Assembly (NCBI GenBank): GCA_018136815.1
Contig: CM030941.1
Coordinates: 19,771 to 83,770, forward strand
Origin: Isochrysis galbana
Lineage: Eukaryota > Haptophyta > Isochrysidales > Isochrysidaceae
Reading direction: 5' to 3'
Length of the DNA: 64,000 bases
The first letter of the stretch is position 1. Every line of letters begins with the position of its first letter. The position numbers and the translations under genes were made by a program. Of this stretch, positions 40,801 to 50,956 are shown piece by piece. The notes beneath the pieces are model-generated. The model did not search any database. It saw nothing but the letters and a program-made list of their open reading frames with translations, and had not been told where the DNA came from.

Positions 40801-41425
40801 AGAACCAGAAGGCGTCAGCGGCGTAGGAAACCCAGAGGAGCAGTGCAACCGAGCGAATGATGTCCTGCGTATCGGCGGTCGGGTAGATGAGAGGGAGGGA
40901 GGGGAGAGCTGAGCGGCACATGGAATGAGCAGTGTGAAGGCAACGCCGGCCGGCCGGCCGCGTACGTACACGTGTTCCACTCCGCGTGCACACATGTGTG
41001 TGTGTTTGTGTGTGCGCGCGCGCGTTCGCACGCGCGAATATGTCTCTGTTTCTTAGCCCCTGTGTGTGTGTCTATGTCTGTATGTATGTGTCTGTGTCTG
41101 CGTGTATGTCTGTGGAGTGCTTCTTCGCCGCCGGCGAGCGTGTCCTGTCTTGCTTCCTCTTCAGACCATGGCAGCTCACCCTGCGCTCGGAGTAGACGCC
41201 ATACATGCCTGCGAGCGCGAGGGCGGCGAGCGCAGACGGCCTGGCGAACGCCTCGAGGGCCCCCAGGGCCACCAGAAGCTGGAGGAGAGAGGAGAGGACC
41301 GTCGCCCAGACCTTGGAGGCGCTCTTGGCCACCACGTAGTCCCGCAGCTCGAGCGCGAGGGCGGAGCGCGTGGAAAGGGAAGCGGGAGGTGGTGGTGGGT
41401 CGTCGTGGTAGACGGAAGAGATCAT
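37819..41425 (-). CDS. Nine-exon polytopic membrane protein with four internal repeats
   Basis: Exons: 41425-41180, 40864-40350, 40159-39964, 39816-39445, 39388-39267, 39081-38880, 38704-38572, 38344-38151 and 38037-37819. Every junction has GT-AG and all phases agree, giving 732 residues. Each of four modules has a hydrophobic segment ending in an Asp-x-x-Trp signature (AADAFW, GLDLLW, ALDGVW, AVDAIW). An amphipathic loop follows (DLLRGDFAP and RMLRGDLTP in two modules), then a second hydrophobic pair with LKLV or TKLI. Acidic loops lie between modules. I do not recognise the family. A transporter or scaffold role would be guesswork; a membrane location is well supported. The intron 39444-39389 is only 56 bp and is the weakest junction. 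Confidence 0.7.
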
Positions 41426-41429
41426 TTGG

Positions 41430-41770
41430 CGGGGGGGGGGGGGGGGGGGGGGGGGGAGGGAGGCGGCCGAGAGCGGGGAGAAGGGAGGAGGGGGAGGAGA
41501 GGGGAAGGGGGGGGGGGAAGCGGGTGGCCAGCGAGAATCTGTGGAAACTGAGTGTGTGGAGAGTCCCTTTTTCTATGTCTTTCGAGGAGGGAAAGAAGAG
41601 GGAGAGAAGAGGGAGAGAAGAGAGAGAGAAGAGGGAGAGAAGAGGGAGAGAGAGGGGGAAGGGAGGCACAGGAACACACAGGAGAAAAGGCGAGAGAGAC
41701 AGAGGGAAGAAGGAGAGAGAGAGAGAGAGAGCGGGAGAGAGAGAGCGCGGGTGGAGGGCGGTGTGCCCTG
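41430..41770 (-). promoter_or_regulatory. Polypyrimidine region upstream of the repeat-TM gene
   Basis: On the gene's strand this is an almost pure CT tract, with a C homopolymer at about 41431-41456 next to the start codon and CTCTCT runs further up. Such tracts often mark the start region in compact algal genes, and several genes here share one (also upstream of 44854 and 52143). No TATA box is evident. Confidence 0.35.
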
Positions 41771-43261
41771 AGAGGGCAGGATTTTATAGTTGACCAGCTT
41801 GGGACGTGAGGATACAATTGGACACAAGATGGAAGCAGGCTGGCTGTGGACAAGATGGTATAACAATAGTGAATCCTCAGAGCTGAGAAGAGGATAAAGT
41901 AGGGGTACTCCACGTGTTGCTGCTGCTGGCGAGGGGAGAGAGTGAAAAAGGAAGTAATGTAAAAGAGTGTTCTACGAGAGTAGAGAGAGAGTATATGTAT
42001 ATGGGTGTATTATTCAATTATTTGGAAGCAAGCAACAAGCAACCAGGAACCAGGCGTCTGTGTGTTCGAGAGAGACGAGGAGGAGGGAGGAGGAGCATTA
42101 GGCATTAGAGAAGAAGAGAGCGCGAGTGCGCGGGAACTAGATCTCTAGCTCTGGCTCTCGAGGGAAACAATAATATGAAGTAAGAAGTATAGTACTGCTC
42201 TGGAGCAGACAGTAGACAGTAGAAAGAGAGGAGGGGAAGCATTATACGAGCAGAATAAAGCTTTTGTGGCTTTTGGGGAGAGCAGAAGAATAAGAGAGCG
42301 AGAGCGAGAGAGACGAAAGGAAGACGGAAGGAAGGTCTGGGTCTAAAGTAGTTCACGCTGCAGAGGTCAAAAAATAGATAGGCGGTAGTTGCAGGCTGCA
42401 TGAGAAATGAAAATGAGAAAGGAGTGGGAGTGGGAGTGAGCTGACCGGGCGAGGTCTTTAGGCACGCTCTTGTCGCTTTCGTCTTGCGTATTGATTGGCC
42501 GTTCCCGTTTGCCGCACTACCACCACAACTCGCACATGCGCATTATATTAAATATTAAATGGTGGAGAAGCTGTGGACATCGGACATCCATGAACCATGA
42601 ACCATTATGAAGGCCTATAGTGTGATTTTTCGTAGATATTCAGCTACTAGCTGCGTGTCACCTTTCTCGAGCCCAAGGCGGGCAATTAGGCAATTCTATC
42701 CCGTGGCCTACGGCTGATTGCTGGTTGGCACTCCAACTCTACTGTGTTGAGTGCCTATCTCGCTTGGCACTAGCGCTAGGGCTCCATATGCCAGAATGCA
42801 AAAGCGCCGCATGTACCCACGCAATTAGTTATATTTGCCCCTGAGCCAAGAAAGGCCTCTTCCTCGCAACGGAGTCGAGACCTCTTACTCACCCTTTGAA
42901 AATATCCCCTTGAGGCTCGCTATGGACAAGCCTCCTCGTTGGTTTGCCATCTTCGCGTGGGAGGGCCGAGCCCGAGCCGCATCGCCTGGGGTGCAGCCAT
43001 GATAAGGCGAGTATGTCAACTATGTTCACAAATCCAACCCGCGACTCCTCTGCACCCTTTCACAAGTTCACGTCTGTGGGCCACGCGTGAGCGACATGAA
43101 AATAGAGGATAGTCAACCTATGCAAGGTCCACCGGAAAAGGCGATGTTGTTGCTGAGGCATTCGAAAGCCTCGATGGGCAGTTTCCGATGCCAGGTCAAC
43201 CGGATGCTGTTAGGGCGGTGGCGCGGTGGCGAACTTCTGCATGATGGAGCACCCAACGTTT
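41771..43261. other. Intergenic, no gene recognised
   Basis: GA-rich to about 42420, then mixed sequence. I see no repeat shared with the rest of the window and no coherent coding frame. Confidence 0.4.
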
Positions 43262-44854
43262 TTAGGTGATGACGATGTCGGCACAGTTGCTCCAAACTAC
43301 ATCCGAGGACGAGACGCAATTAGTGCAATCACGTGAGAGCCCCGGCTTCGCGAGCTGGCGCACCTTGTGCAGTTGCCTCGCAGTCGAGCCTCCAGCCAAG
43401 GATGTATGCTCCGGGCGAAAGTGCAGCGGGGATCCTGACAACGTCGACAACGGATACGGAGCCCCAACGCGATGGTTGGTTGCCAGAGCAAAGGCCAGGA
43501 CGGCCCGTCTCGTCGCATGGGGGAGGGAACGCCGGATCGGGAGTGTTGTCGCATGTCGTGCAGTCGGGCTTGCTGATGTGTGTCTGGTTATTGCCGCAAG
43601 GCCGGCACGTATTGGCTCGCGAGCAGCAGTTTCCAGTCTCGCATGTGCTGAGGCAACGCGGCGGGATCGGATTCATCGCCCAGGTGGAGCCCGGTGGGAA
43701 GGTGCCACTCGATACAAACATGCCGTTCACGGGCGTCCGTGAGCCATTCGACCACTGCAAGGCCTGCTTCGGGACAAATTCAAGCGGCGTTCGTGCGAAG
43801 CATTGTTCTGTGAGTGGCTCAGATGCCGGGCACAGGCGGTACTGGTAGCCTGATGGTCAGGTGGGGCGAGAGTCACGTGCACAACCCTCGGGGTCGGTGA
43901 GGCAACTGTGGCGAAGCTTCTTCCGACCGGTCACCAAGCTCAAGGTGACACGCTCACCTCCTCCGTGGTTGGCGGTGATTTGCCAAATTACCTCCTGCTG
44001 GGTCCCACGCTTCCAGATGGCTCCTGTCTGTTGGCGCGAAAGGACTTTGCTCCCATAGTCACCATGATGCGCATAGGGCGTGGCGACGTAGTCGCCCCAC
44101 TCACTCACGTTTGCACCCCAAGGTGTGCCTCCTGCAAGGCCACATGCGTCAGCGACCGGGGCGGTTCCAGGAGCTCTCCATGGGTTATGCTTGTAAATGT
44201 CGAATTCAGAACCCGCCGTGGCATTTCGGTTGACTGTGCGCAGCAACGGCTCATTGATGGTCGCGTGCTTGCCGAGGCCGCACAAGTCAATCTGCAAGCG
44301 CCCATTCTTGTGGTCGCACTTGGGGCAGCCGATGCTGCAGCCCTGAGAGTACCAATAGCCTAGGTCGAACCATCGGGAGGGGAGATAAGAAGGCTCAGCG
44401 AGGGATGATAGGGCGAACGCCGGACAAGGTTCGGCCGACGATTGCGGAGCCGAAGTCCAGCCTTCAGCGTTGCTGTAGCCGATCAAGGAATCCTGCCCGC
44501 CCCTTGGTTCACCCGACAACGTCTTTGCAGCGCGCAACCGGACGCCAACCGCAAGAGGTGAGTAGTATCGGGCCTGCTGTGCGCACACGCTTGTCCATTG
44601 TCACATCCGTCTGGCGTGTAGGGCACGAATCCCGGCGTGGAGTTTGCGCAGAAGCACGGATGGGCAGGAGTGCGCTCTCGCCAAGGGAGGGAGCGGTCAA
44701 GAGCGTTTCGGGAGAGTGGTGAGACCATCGCGCCGTGTGCGGCGGTCCCGGCCAGCTCGACGAGCAGCGCGACTGCCGCATGCGCGCCCCACACGCGCCA
44801 ACTGCGCCCCTCGCTGCGACGCCCTGCACGAGAGGCCATTGCCCAGCGAGCCAT
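43262..44854 (-). CDS. Secreted lytic polysaccharide monooxygenase-like protein
   Basis: Four exons: 44854-44587, 44359-43958, 43849-43364 and 43296-43262. All are GT-AG and in phase, giving 396 residues. A signal peptide ends at Ala39, exposing His40 (HGAMVSP), the N-terminal His of the copper brace in LPMOs. Then come DNGQAC, WYSQGCSIGCP, DLCGLGK, HNPWRAPGTAPV, YAHHG and ANHGGGYQYRLCP, and the end reads QVWSNCADIVIT. These are motifs of the chitin-binding type 4/LPMO-like proteins of microalgae. The C-terminal third has a Cys-rich insert (CETGNCCSRANTC...CTTC). LPMOs cleave crystalline polysaccharides oxidatively; the substrate here is unknown. Extracellular or cell-wall action is inferred from the leader. 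Copper ligands beyond His40 cannot be fixed by eye. Confidence 0.85.
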
Positions 44855-45957
44855 CCACACCACTCTGCAAGGCGAGGGGGAGAGGGAGAGGGGAGGGGGG
44901 GGGAGTGAGAGAAGAGAAGAGAGGGAGGAGAGGGAAGTGAGAGCGAGAGAGGCGAGAGAGGGGAGTGTATATCTGAAGGAAGGCCTCTCCGCCGCCGCCC
45001 GCCCGTCCGGCCGCTTCCTCTCTTCGCCCACGGCCGCCTCCCGTGGCTTCCTGATGAGATGGGAGTACAGTAGGAGTACTTTTTTAAAAGTGGACAGTAG
45101 AAGCACACCTTCCCATTCGCTCGACGAGTATTCTTGTAGACTCCAGCCATATCCATAGTATGTACGCTGCAGTGCTGCGTGGTGCGGCGCTGCGGCGCTG
45201 CAGCACCGGGCACCGGGGCGCCATCGAGCTCAAGATGAGTATTCTCATTCTCATTCTCCGCCAAAAACTATACCAAAATGAAAAATGTCAGCCTGGAACC
45301 TGGGGCCGAGGTGCCGGGGTAGTAAATAATAGCAATAAGAATAATAGCAATAGCAACATGTCTTCAACATGGAGCACTTCGCACTTCGCACTTTGAATCT
45401 TTGAATAAATTGCCTTTAGGGGTCGATTATAATACGCCTCGCGGTCCGTTGCAAAAAGGTCAAAGGTCGCGTGCCGTCGAAAGAGGACCACGTGAAATTT
45501 ATTTTAATCAAATTCATCTCAACAAGCCCATAATTTTTTCATTTCGGTGAGACGGCCTCTACAAGCCAAACACAAACACCAGTGCAGCGCTTCCTTTCTC
45601 GTTGCGTGTAAGTAAGACGGCCTCCTCCGCAAGTGCGAGGACCACTTATAATAATAGTATCGAGATATTTTTGGGGATATTTGGGCTGGCGCTTGGATGT
45701 TTCTTGGATATTTTTGAGGGATATTTGGGTGAAGATTCGTGGATATCCTGGCCTACCCCTACGTGGGATAGAGAAGACATGCAGGCAGTTTTCTGCCACG
45801 ATGCACGATACAAGCAGGGAAGACGGGCAGTTATGTGAGACGGAGATAGTATCTCGAACCGTTGAGATCGAATCTCCCCCCTAGCAATGGCAGTCTTCCT
45901 GCTCGTGTAGAGCGAGTTGTGGAGACCATGCCGGCCCGGGATGACCTTTTCGCGTGA
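44855..45957. other. Intergenic region with CT/GA tract and a hAT-like trace
   Basis: 44870-44965 is the pyrimidine-rich upstream region of the LPMO-like gene. 45467-45490 has the GTCGCGTGCCGTCGAAAGAG motif. 45690-45775 resembles the right subterminal region of the hAT-like element (TATTTGGG motifs, GGATATCCTGGCCTACCCCTA-type end), but I find no matching left end. Confidence 0.45.
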
Positions 45958-46565
45958 TGGCGCCCGGGGCGATTCGACGAGGATCGTCTTGTGTCCGGCG
46001 CTCCGGCGCCGTGGTGCTGAGCGGATGGCCGTTGCTTTCCAGCCCTAGAAGTAAGAGCTGAGGGGTGCTTGGAGTGATTCGATGTGGTTAAGTGTCCTTC
46101 CCACCCTTGAACTGGTGAATGCTTGCGGATCTGGCATCGGCCACCACTGAAGAATTTGTGAATTTGTGTAGACTGATAGACTAATCATTTTGTCCAGATC
46201 CCACCAGTTGTGGGAACGTGTAGCGCGCTCGGCAGCCACAAATTCGAAAGAAAGATTTTCATCGAATTCGTCGAGTCCATTCGCCATTCGATGATGTGTT
46301 GCACCCTTGAGCGTCGACGCGCGCGTTGGTGTCATGCAGATTGTGCGGTGTGCGGTGTGCGGTGACCTCTATCGGCGGGAGTAACACGTTAGAACTTATA
46401 GCGTCGTATGACATCTTGTTGGCTAGCAATCCTAGCCACATACACCGGACGAGCCATGCGCCAACCGCGCACACCCTCATCGCGGGGTAGGGGCTCCGTT
46501 GCCGTCGAAGGGCTACGGTTCCGCAGCACTAAGGTTATACTAACACAACAATAAAACTCTGACGC
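45958..46565 (-). repeat. Repeat R3, copy 2
   Basis: On the minus strand it starts GCGTCAGAGTTTTATTGTTG and follows copy 3 (56856-57508) throughout, to a closing block CGATCCTCGTCGAAT. It lacks the short CCAATG tandem of copy 3. Its start lies 68 bp upstream of the start codon at 46634, pointing away from that gene. Confidence 0.8.
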
Positions 46566-46633
46566 AGGGACTGGACTGCTCGGCCCCTCCGCGCGCGTCG
46601 AGGGTTCGTCAAGAGACCGAGAGGGACCGACGG

Positions 46634-47452
46634 ATGGCCGACCCGAGCCCCTTCCTCTTCAACGCGGAGCCCGCGCGGCGGATGTGGAAGGAGAACTTCG
46701 CGCTGATGCACCTGCTCGTGGCGAGCGCCATCCTCCTCTGGGCCTCGCTCGAGAACGCACCTGCGCGCTACGTCTGGTTTGGAGAGGGGCGGCAGGGGCT
46801 GCTCTCGTATGCAGTCGTCGTCGCGGCCGTCTCCCTCTCGCTATGCGGCTTGCTCGTGATCGGGCTGATGACGGTAGGAGACCAGGACCTACGCAAGACG
46901 CTCTTCCACCTGCCGCGCTTCGGACCCGTCAACATGAGCCTCGCCATCGCGGTCGCCTTCGCCGTGTGGTGGTCGGCGGCGGCGGGAGTGCTCACCTTTG
47001 GCGTCAACGCGCGCGCTGCCCCGTACGGCACACTGTCGAACGGATACTTCGCGCTGTGGTTTGGCACGGCATGCTCCATCGCTATGGTGGGAAAGGCGTG
47101 CGGCCACCCCATCGGTCTAAGCCCACTCCTGTGTAACTTTGTGTGCTCCATCATGGTGCTACTTGCGGCAATCTTCTACGACAATGCCAGTGAACCTACA
47201 GTCACCTGGGCCATCAGTCTCGGAGCAATCTCCTGCGCTATCCACCTGCTTCTCTTTCTGAGGGGTGTCCACAAACTCGGCCCTAACATGCTCAAGGCGT
47301 TAGCGCTCCTTCTCCTCCTTCTGTGGACGCCCGGTACTCTGGTGCTCACGTTCAAAGGACCGTTCATTTCCGCTGCCAACACGTCGAACGGGTACTTCAG
47401 TGCATGGTTCGGGCTGTTGTCGGCACTCTCTCTCGCAGCAGATCATCTTTGA
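46634..47452 (+). CDS. Polytopic membrane protein with duplicated NGYF-x-x-WFG motif
   Basis: 272 codons, apparently one exon, start MADPSPFLFNAEPARRMWKE. About seven or eight hydrophobic segments are visible. Two halves each contain a matching motif: TFGVNARAAPYGTLSNGYFA followed by LWFG in the first, and TFKGPFISAANTSNGYF followed by SAWFG in the second. An internal duplication is clear. I have seen the TGNGYF-x-x-W pattern in unnamed membrane proteins of stramenopiles and other algae, but know no function. The upstream R3 repeat sits head-to-head 68 bp away. Confidence 0.8.
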   Translation: MADPSPFLFNAEPARRMWKENFALMHLLVASAILLWASLENAPARYVWFGEGRQGLLSYAVVVAAVSLSLCGLLVIGLMTVGDQDLRKTLFHLPRFGPVNMSLAIAVAFAVWWSAAAGVLTFGVNARAAPYGTLSNGYFALWFGTACSIAMVGKACGHPIGLSPLLCNFVCSIMVLLAAIFYDNASEPTVTWAISLGAISCAIHLLLFLRGVHKLGPNMLKALALLLLLLWTPGTLVLTFKGPFISAANTSNGYFSAWFGLLSALSLAADHL

Positions 47453-48711
47453 AGAATCGGCAAGTATCTCGTTCTCACGGGCATGTTTGGTGGTTGCTCG
47501 AGCTGTTTGCCAGGACCCAAAACGGTCATGGCAATATCGAGGGTGAGGGTCGGGCCTGGGCGGCGTGCCCCTGCACTCCAATACACGCAGACAAGATAGG
47601 AAGACGAGAACGGGCACATGCAGTCAATCGACGACAAGATGCGTGCGCACAAATGGGTAAGCGGCGGAAGCTGACTGCGTATTGCGAACTGATATGTCGT
47701 CACGTAATGCGTCAGAACATGCAAGCCATGCACACGTGCGCTACTGCTCGTTTTCCTTTGGAATGCTCGACTTAGACACGTCTACGTGCCCTGGCTGACT
47801 CTTGCATTGCGCCGTGCGAATGTGTCGTAGTGCGCGTGAGAGGAGCCGTGATAGACGGCAGCCGTGGCGCCTAGAGAGCGCGCTCTTAGGAAATGGAAAT
47901 GGAAGCAGCGCGCGCATATGTACTAGTACTAGCTGAACGCGAGCGCCCTAGTATATACTACATATTTAATATCATATTAGACAAAACGTAGAATGGGGAT
48001 GCCCTCTCAAGGTCTGGTTCCCCGGGCGCCATCGCTTATTCTGCGGACGACCGCTCGGGCAGGCTAACCAGCCCTAAGGGCCTCTCACTCTAAATGGGAC
48101 GACGCCAAAAGCTCGCTCCCCCCCCCCTGGTGCTTTTGCCCCTGGGCGCTAAGTCTTCAATATACATGTTACATTGGCGACTAACTGGGTCTTCACCCTA
48201 ATGAGCTTGTGGGGAGCTTTTACTTCTAACGGGAGCCAGGAGCCCGGGGCCTGTGAGGGAGGAGGTATAGGTATAATTAGGTGCCTACATCTGTTTGTGC
48301 CTTGGGATTGGGCGTGCGGTCGTGTGCGTCATGGCTTGGCGTGTTGGTGCAAGGCTAGTGAGAATAGAGGCACTAACGCTAACGCTGTAGTAGTATTATC
48401 AAGAAGTGCGCCTCTGACCTCTCTACAGTTTGCTACTCCTCGGACGCAGTGAGGTGGCAACGCCGTGAGGTAGCCGTCGTTTTGCGTCTCCGCGCAGGAA
48501 AGGTAAGGCTGCCCTACCCTCCATGAATATAGCTACTTGGCACGATGGACATGTCTCCAAATCCCAGCTCCCAAGCCGACGTAGCCCGGTGACGCAATGG
48601 AGAAAACACTCCCACACCCTGTGCCGTCCACTTGCCCAGAGCAAGGCCCGCGGAGCCCCACTGAAAGGGGCGCCGACATGGTGGCGCAGAGTCGACGTTT
48701 TCCGAATCAAG
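47453..48711. other. Intergenic, no gene recognised
   Basis: Unique-looking sequence. Short AT-rich part at 47950-47995 (TATATACTACATATTTAATA). No coherent coding frame or repeat found. Confidence 0.4.
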
Positions 48712-48900
48712 CTACGATGCTGCCTTGCCGGCCGACTCTTGGAGGCGCATCAGCTCGGCGACCAACGCCGCGAACTCAACTAGATCAAGGGAGCCATTGC
48801 CGTCCTTGTCAAAGCGTCGGAGCGCCGCGACAGCCTCCGAGTGAGACGCGTCGACGCCGAGCTTGCTCAACGCAGAGCGCACCTCCCGGCTCTCCAGCGA
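48712..48900 (-). CDS. EF-hand calcium-binding protein, C-terminal exon (5' part in gap)
   Basis: The minus-strand frame enters from the gap as SLESREVRSALSKLGVDASH and continues with RRFDKDGNGSLDLVEFAALV, a full EF-hand loop with Asp, Asp, Asn, Ser and Glu at the calcium positions. It ends RLQESAGKAAS and a stop at 48712. The helix before it matches the odd half of an EF-hand pair, so the protein probably has at least two EF-hands, as calmodulin-like proteins do. The N-terminus is lost in the 100-N gap. Confidence 0.75.
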   Translation of the reverse strand, partial: SLESREVRSALSKLGVDASHSEAVAALRRFDKDGNGSLDLVEFAALVAELMRLQESAGKAAS

Positions 48901-49000
48901 NNNNNNNNNNNNNNNNNNNNNNNNNNNNNNNNNNNNNNNNNNNNNNNNNNNNNNNNNNNNNNNNNNNNNNNNNNNNNNNNNNNNNNNNNNNNNNNNNNNN
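48901..49000. other. Assembly gap (100 N)
   Basis: Exactly 100 N. The sequence right of it is a tandem repeat, the likely cause of the assembly break. Confidence 0.99.
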
Positions 49001-49172
49001 CTCCGATGAAACAGAGAACTGTTGTCTGGGACCACAATCAAAAAGGCAAGCATTAGCAGGTAGACTATACAATCTCCGATGTAGCTCCGATGAAACAGAG
49101 TACTGTTGTCTGGAATCATAATCAAAAAGGCAAGCACTAGCAGGTAGATGGTACAATCTCCGATGTACCTCG
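49001..49172. repeat. 84-bp tandem repeat at the gap edge
   Basis: CTCCGATGAAACAGAG starts units at 49001 and 49085. Each unit holds CTGTTGTCTGG, AATCAAAAAGGCAAGCA and TAGCAGGTAGA. A few substitutions separate the units. More units probably lie in the gap. Confidence 0.85.
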
Positions 49173-49268
49173 GACATAAGTCGCTTTTCTATGCTGTGGG
49201 TGATGGTGATTGAGCGCTTCTCGCCTCGGTGGCCCGCGAGGGGGGCCATTGCGAGGGGGAATCCCAGG

Positions 49269-49317
49269 GTCCTACGACGCCATCATTTTCGTAGGACGCG
49301 GTCCTATAATGTAGGAC
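49269..49317. other. Double hairpin module, copy 2
   Basis: Stems GTCCTACGA/TCGTAGGAC (loop of 11 bases) and GTCCTATAATGTAGGAC, then GGAAC. Same stems and spacing as 34191-34240, with the first loop changed. Confidence 0.7.
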
Positions 49318-49554
49318 GGAACTTTTTAGCCGTTGGGGTCTCGGTTGCTTGATATGTTTCGCTTGGTTTAGGTGAATATTTAATGTTTCCGATGTGTCCG
49401 TGAGTCGGTGTATTCTGGTGTTCTCAGCATCGTTGTCCGTCGTTGTTCGCTGCGTCGCTGCACTCTAGCAGCTAGCAGTCTAGGCTCCCTCCCTGAGGGA
49501 AGAGTCCTTCGTAGGTCTGACAATCTCTTACAATCCATAACACTAGCTAGGGCC

Positions 49555-49880
49555 GCTAGCTAGGAGCGCCTCGCCGCCCCACCGCCCTTCGTTCGCCGTT
49601 CGTTCCCCGTTCCCCGTCCAAAACACAAATGGAGTTGCCCGATACCATCCAGAATTTCATTCAAGGGCCAAAGCGCCGCGCTAGCCGCCGGTGCCGCTCG
49701 CGACGGAGTGGCTCAGAGCCCTCCGGCCACGCTCGACTCGACATACCCAACCTTAACCCCTAACAACCCCCTCCCCCTTTCCCAGTTCCCTCTTTAACGG
49801 AGAAGCTAGTTCCGGGGAGGCCGCGCGCGCTGCTTCGGCCAGGAGCTGGAGAGAAGGGGGCGGGAAACTGTGGTTCGTCC
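49555..49880 (+). repeat. Interspersed repeat R4, copy 2
   Basis: Matches 9190-9400 plus 9980-10090 as one continuous stretch. Ends near AGAAGGGGGCGGGAAAC. Confidence 0.6.
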
Positions 49881-50956
49881 TTTCCTTTGTTTGATCTAGT
49901 TTTGGCTCGTGTTTCCCTCAAACACAAAGGAATGAAGGGGGTAGTGTAAGGGAGTGAGTATACGTACTGGTACTGGGGTATATAGGCGATGTCGTTAGTA
50001 TGTACCATAAGTGCGTGGCCCTTTATAACTAGCCGAAGTAGCCTGAACCTGAACCTTCAGATGTTTAGTAGTTAGTAGTATGTATATGAAATTGCGGTTT
50101 ACGGTTCATTTTTATTTATTGCAGGTTTTGGCAAAAGTTTTGGGGAGCTAGTAAAACAACAAAAAATCTTGAATTTTGGAACGGAGCAGGTAGTATATGA
50201 TTTCTTTTGGCCGGAAAATGGTTTTCTACTTAGTTTTTTTAAAGCTTGAGCGTAGCGCGATGCGATGCTTAAATGGGTGATAGTACTTTCTAAATAGCAC
50301 GTAGCAAGAGCTCACTGGGATGGCCGCGAGAAACCATTCCGCAGCCCGCAGGTATCGAGATTCAAGGGATTACAGGAGCGTGCGAAAGAAAGCATAGTCC
50401 GAAAAAATCGATGTGAGCCGAGAATGCAGCATAGCCTCAATTCAGGTACAACATTGCTCTGTTGTTGATCGATGCGCTTAGGGCTACCGCTCAGCTTACG
50501 CTGGCATGCGCAGTTCTCCGCACAAACCAGCCTGAATATGCATTCATCTGGCACGAGAAATCGCGGCCGCCACCGTATCGTCGGTGCCCACACTACTTGA
50601 AATGTGTGGTGTGTGCCAAGATGTACGTAGGTGTGCCATCGTGACCCCATCACGGAAAGCAACTTGCATCATCACGACCCTCCGAAGGCCTCGCACGAGT
50701 TGCGAGCGAACATCCAATCGGCTGTGGAACACTCTACCGTCTGCACCATTTTTGTTGAACGGCCAAGTGGACATACGTGTCCAGCACATGGCTCTGATGC
50801 TGGCCGATTATGCAGTGGCGTATTGCTGTGTCCATGTCTTAGCTGCGCAATTCACAGGGGCGGGGGGCTGCATTGAGAGGAGCGATTGGCTCTTATGATG
50901 GGCCCGGCAGACAGGCGCCATCGCAAAGTGGCTGTAGCAGGTTGAAAAGTAAGGTC

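Larger units (their letters stand above)
49173..50851. other. Intergenic region with R4 copy, double hairpin and 33-bp motif
   Basis: 49186-49225 is the reverse complement of the 33-bp tandem unit of 57671. 49269-49317 is the second double hairpin. 49555-49880 is repeat R4. 50040-50300 is AT-rich. Minus-strand text at 50312-50662 shows no known domain. Confidence 0.45.

Noticed and set aside
40972-41793. 273-codon plus-strand frame
   Set aside because: Antisense to the first exons and the pyrimidine tract of the nine-exon gene; Cys/Val and Arg/Gly/Glu runs reflect TG and GA repeats.
45690-45775. Second hAT-like element
   Set aside because: Only one end-like sequence with TATTTGGG motifs is seen; no inverted partner and no 8-bp duplication.
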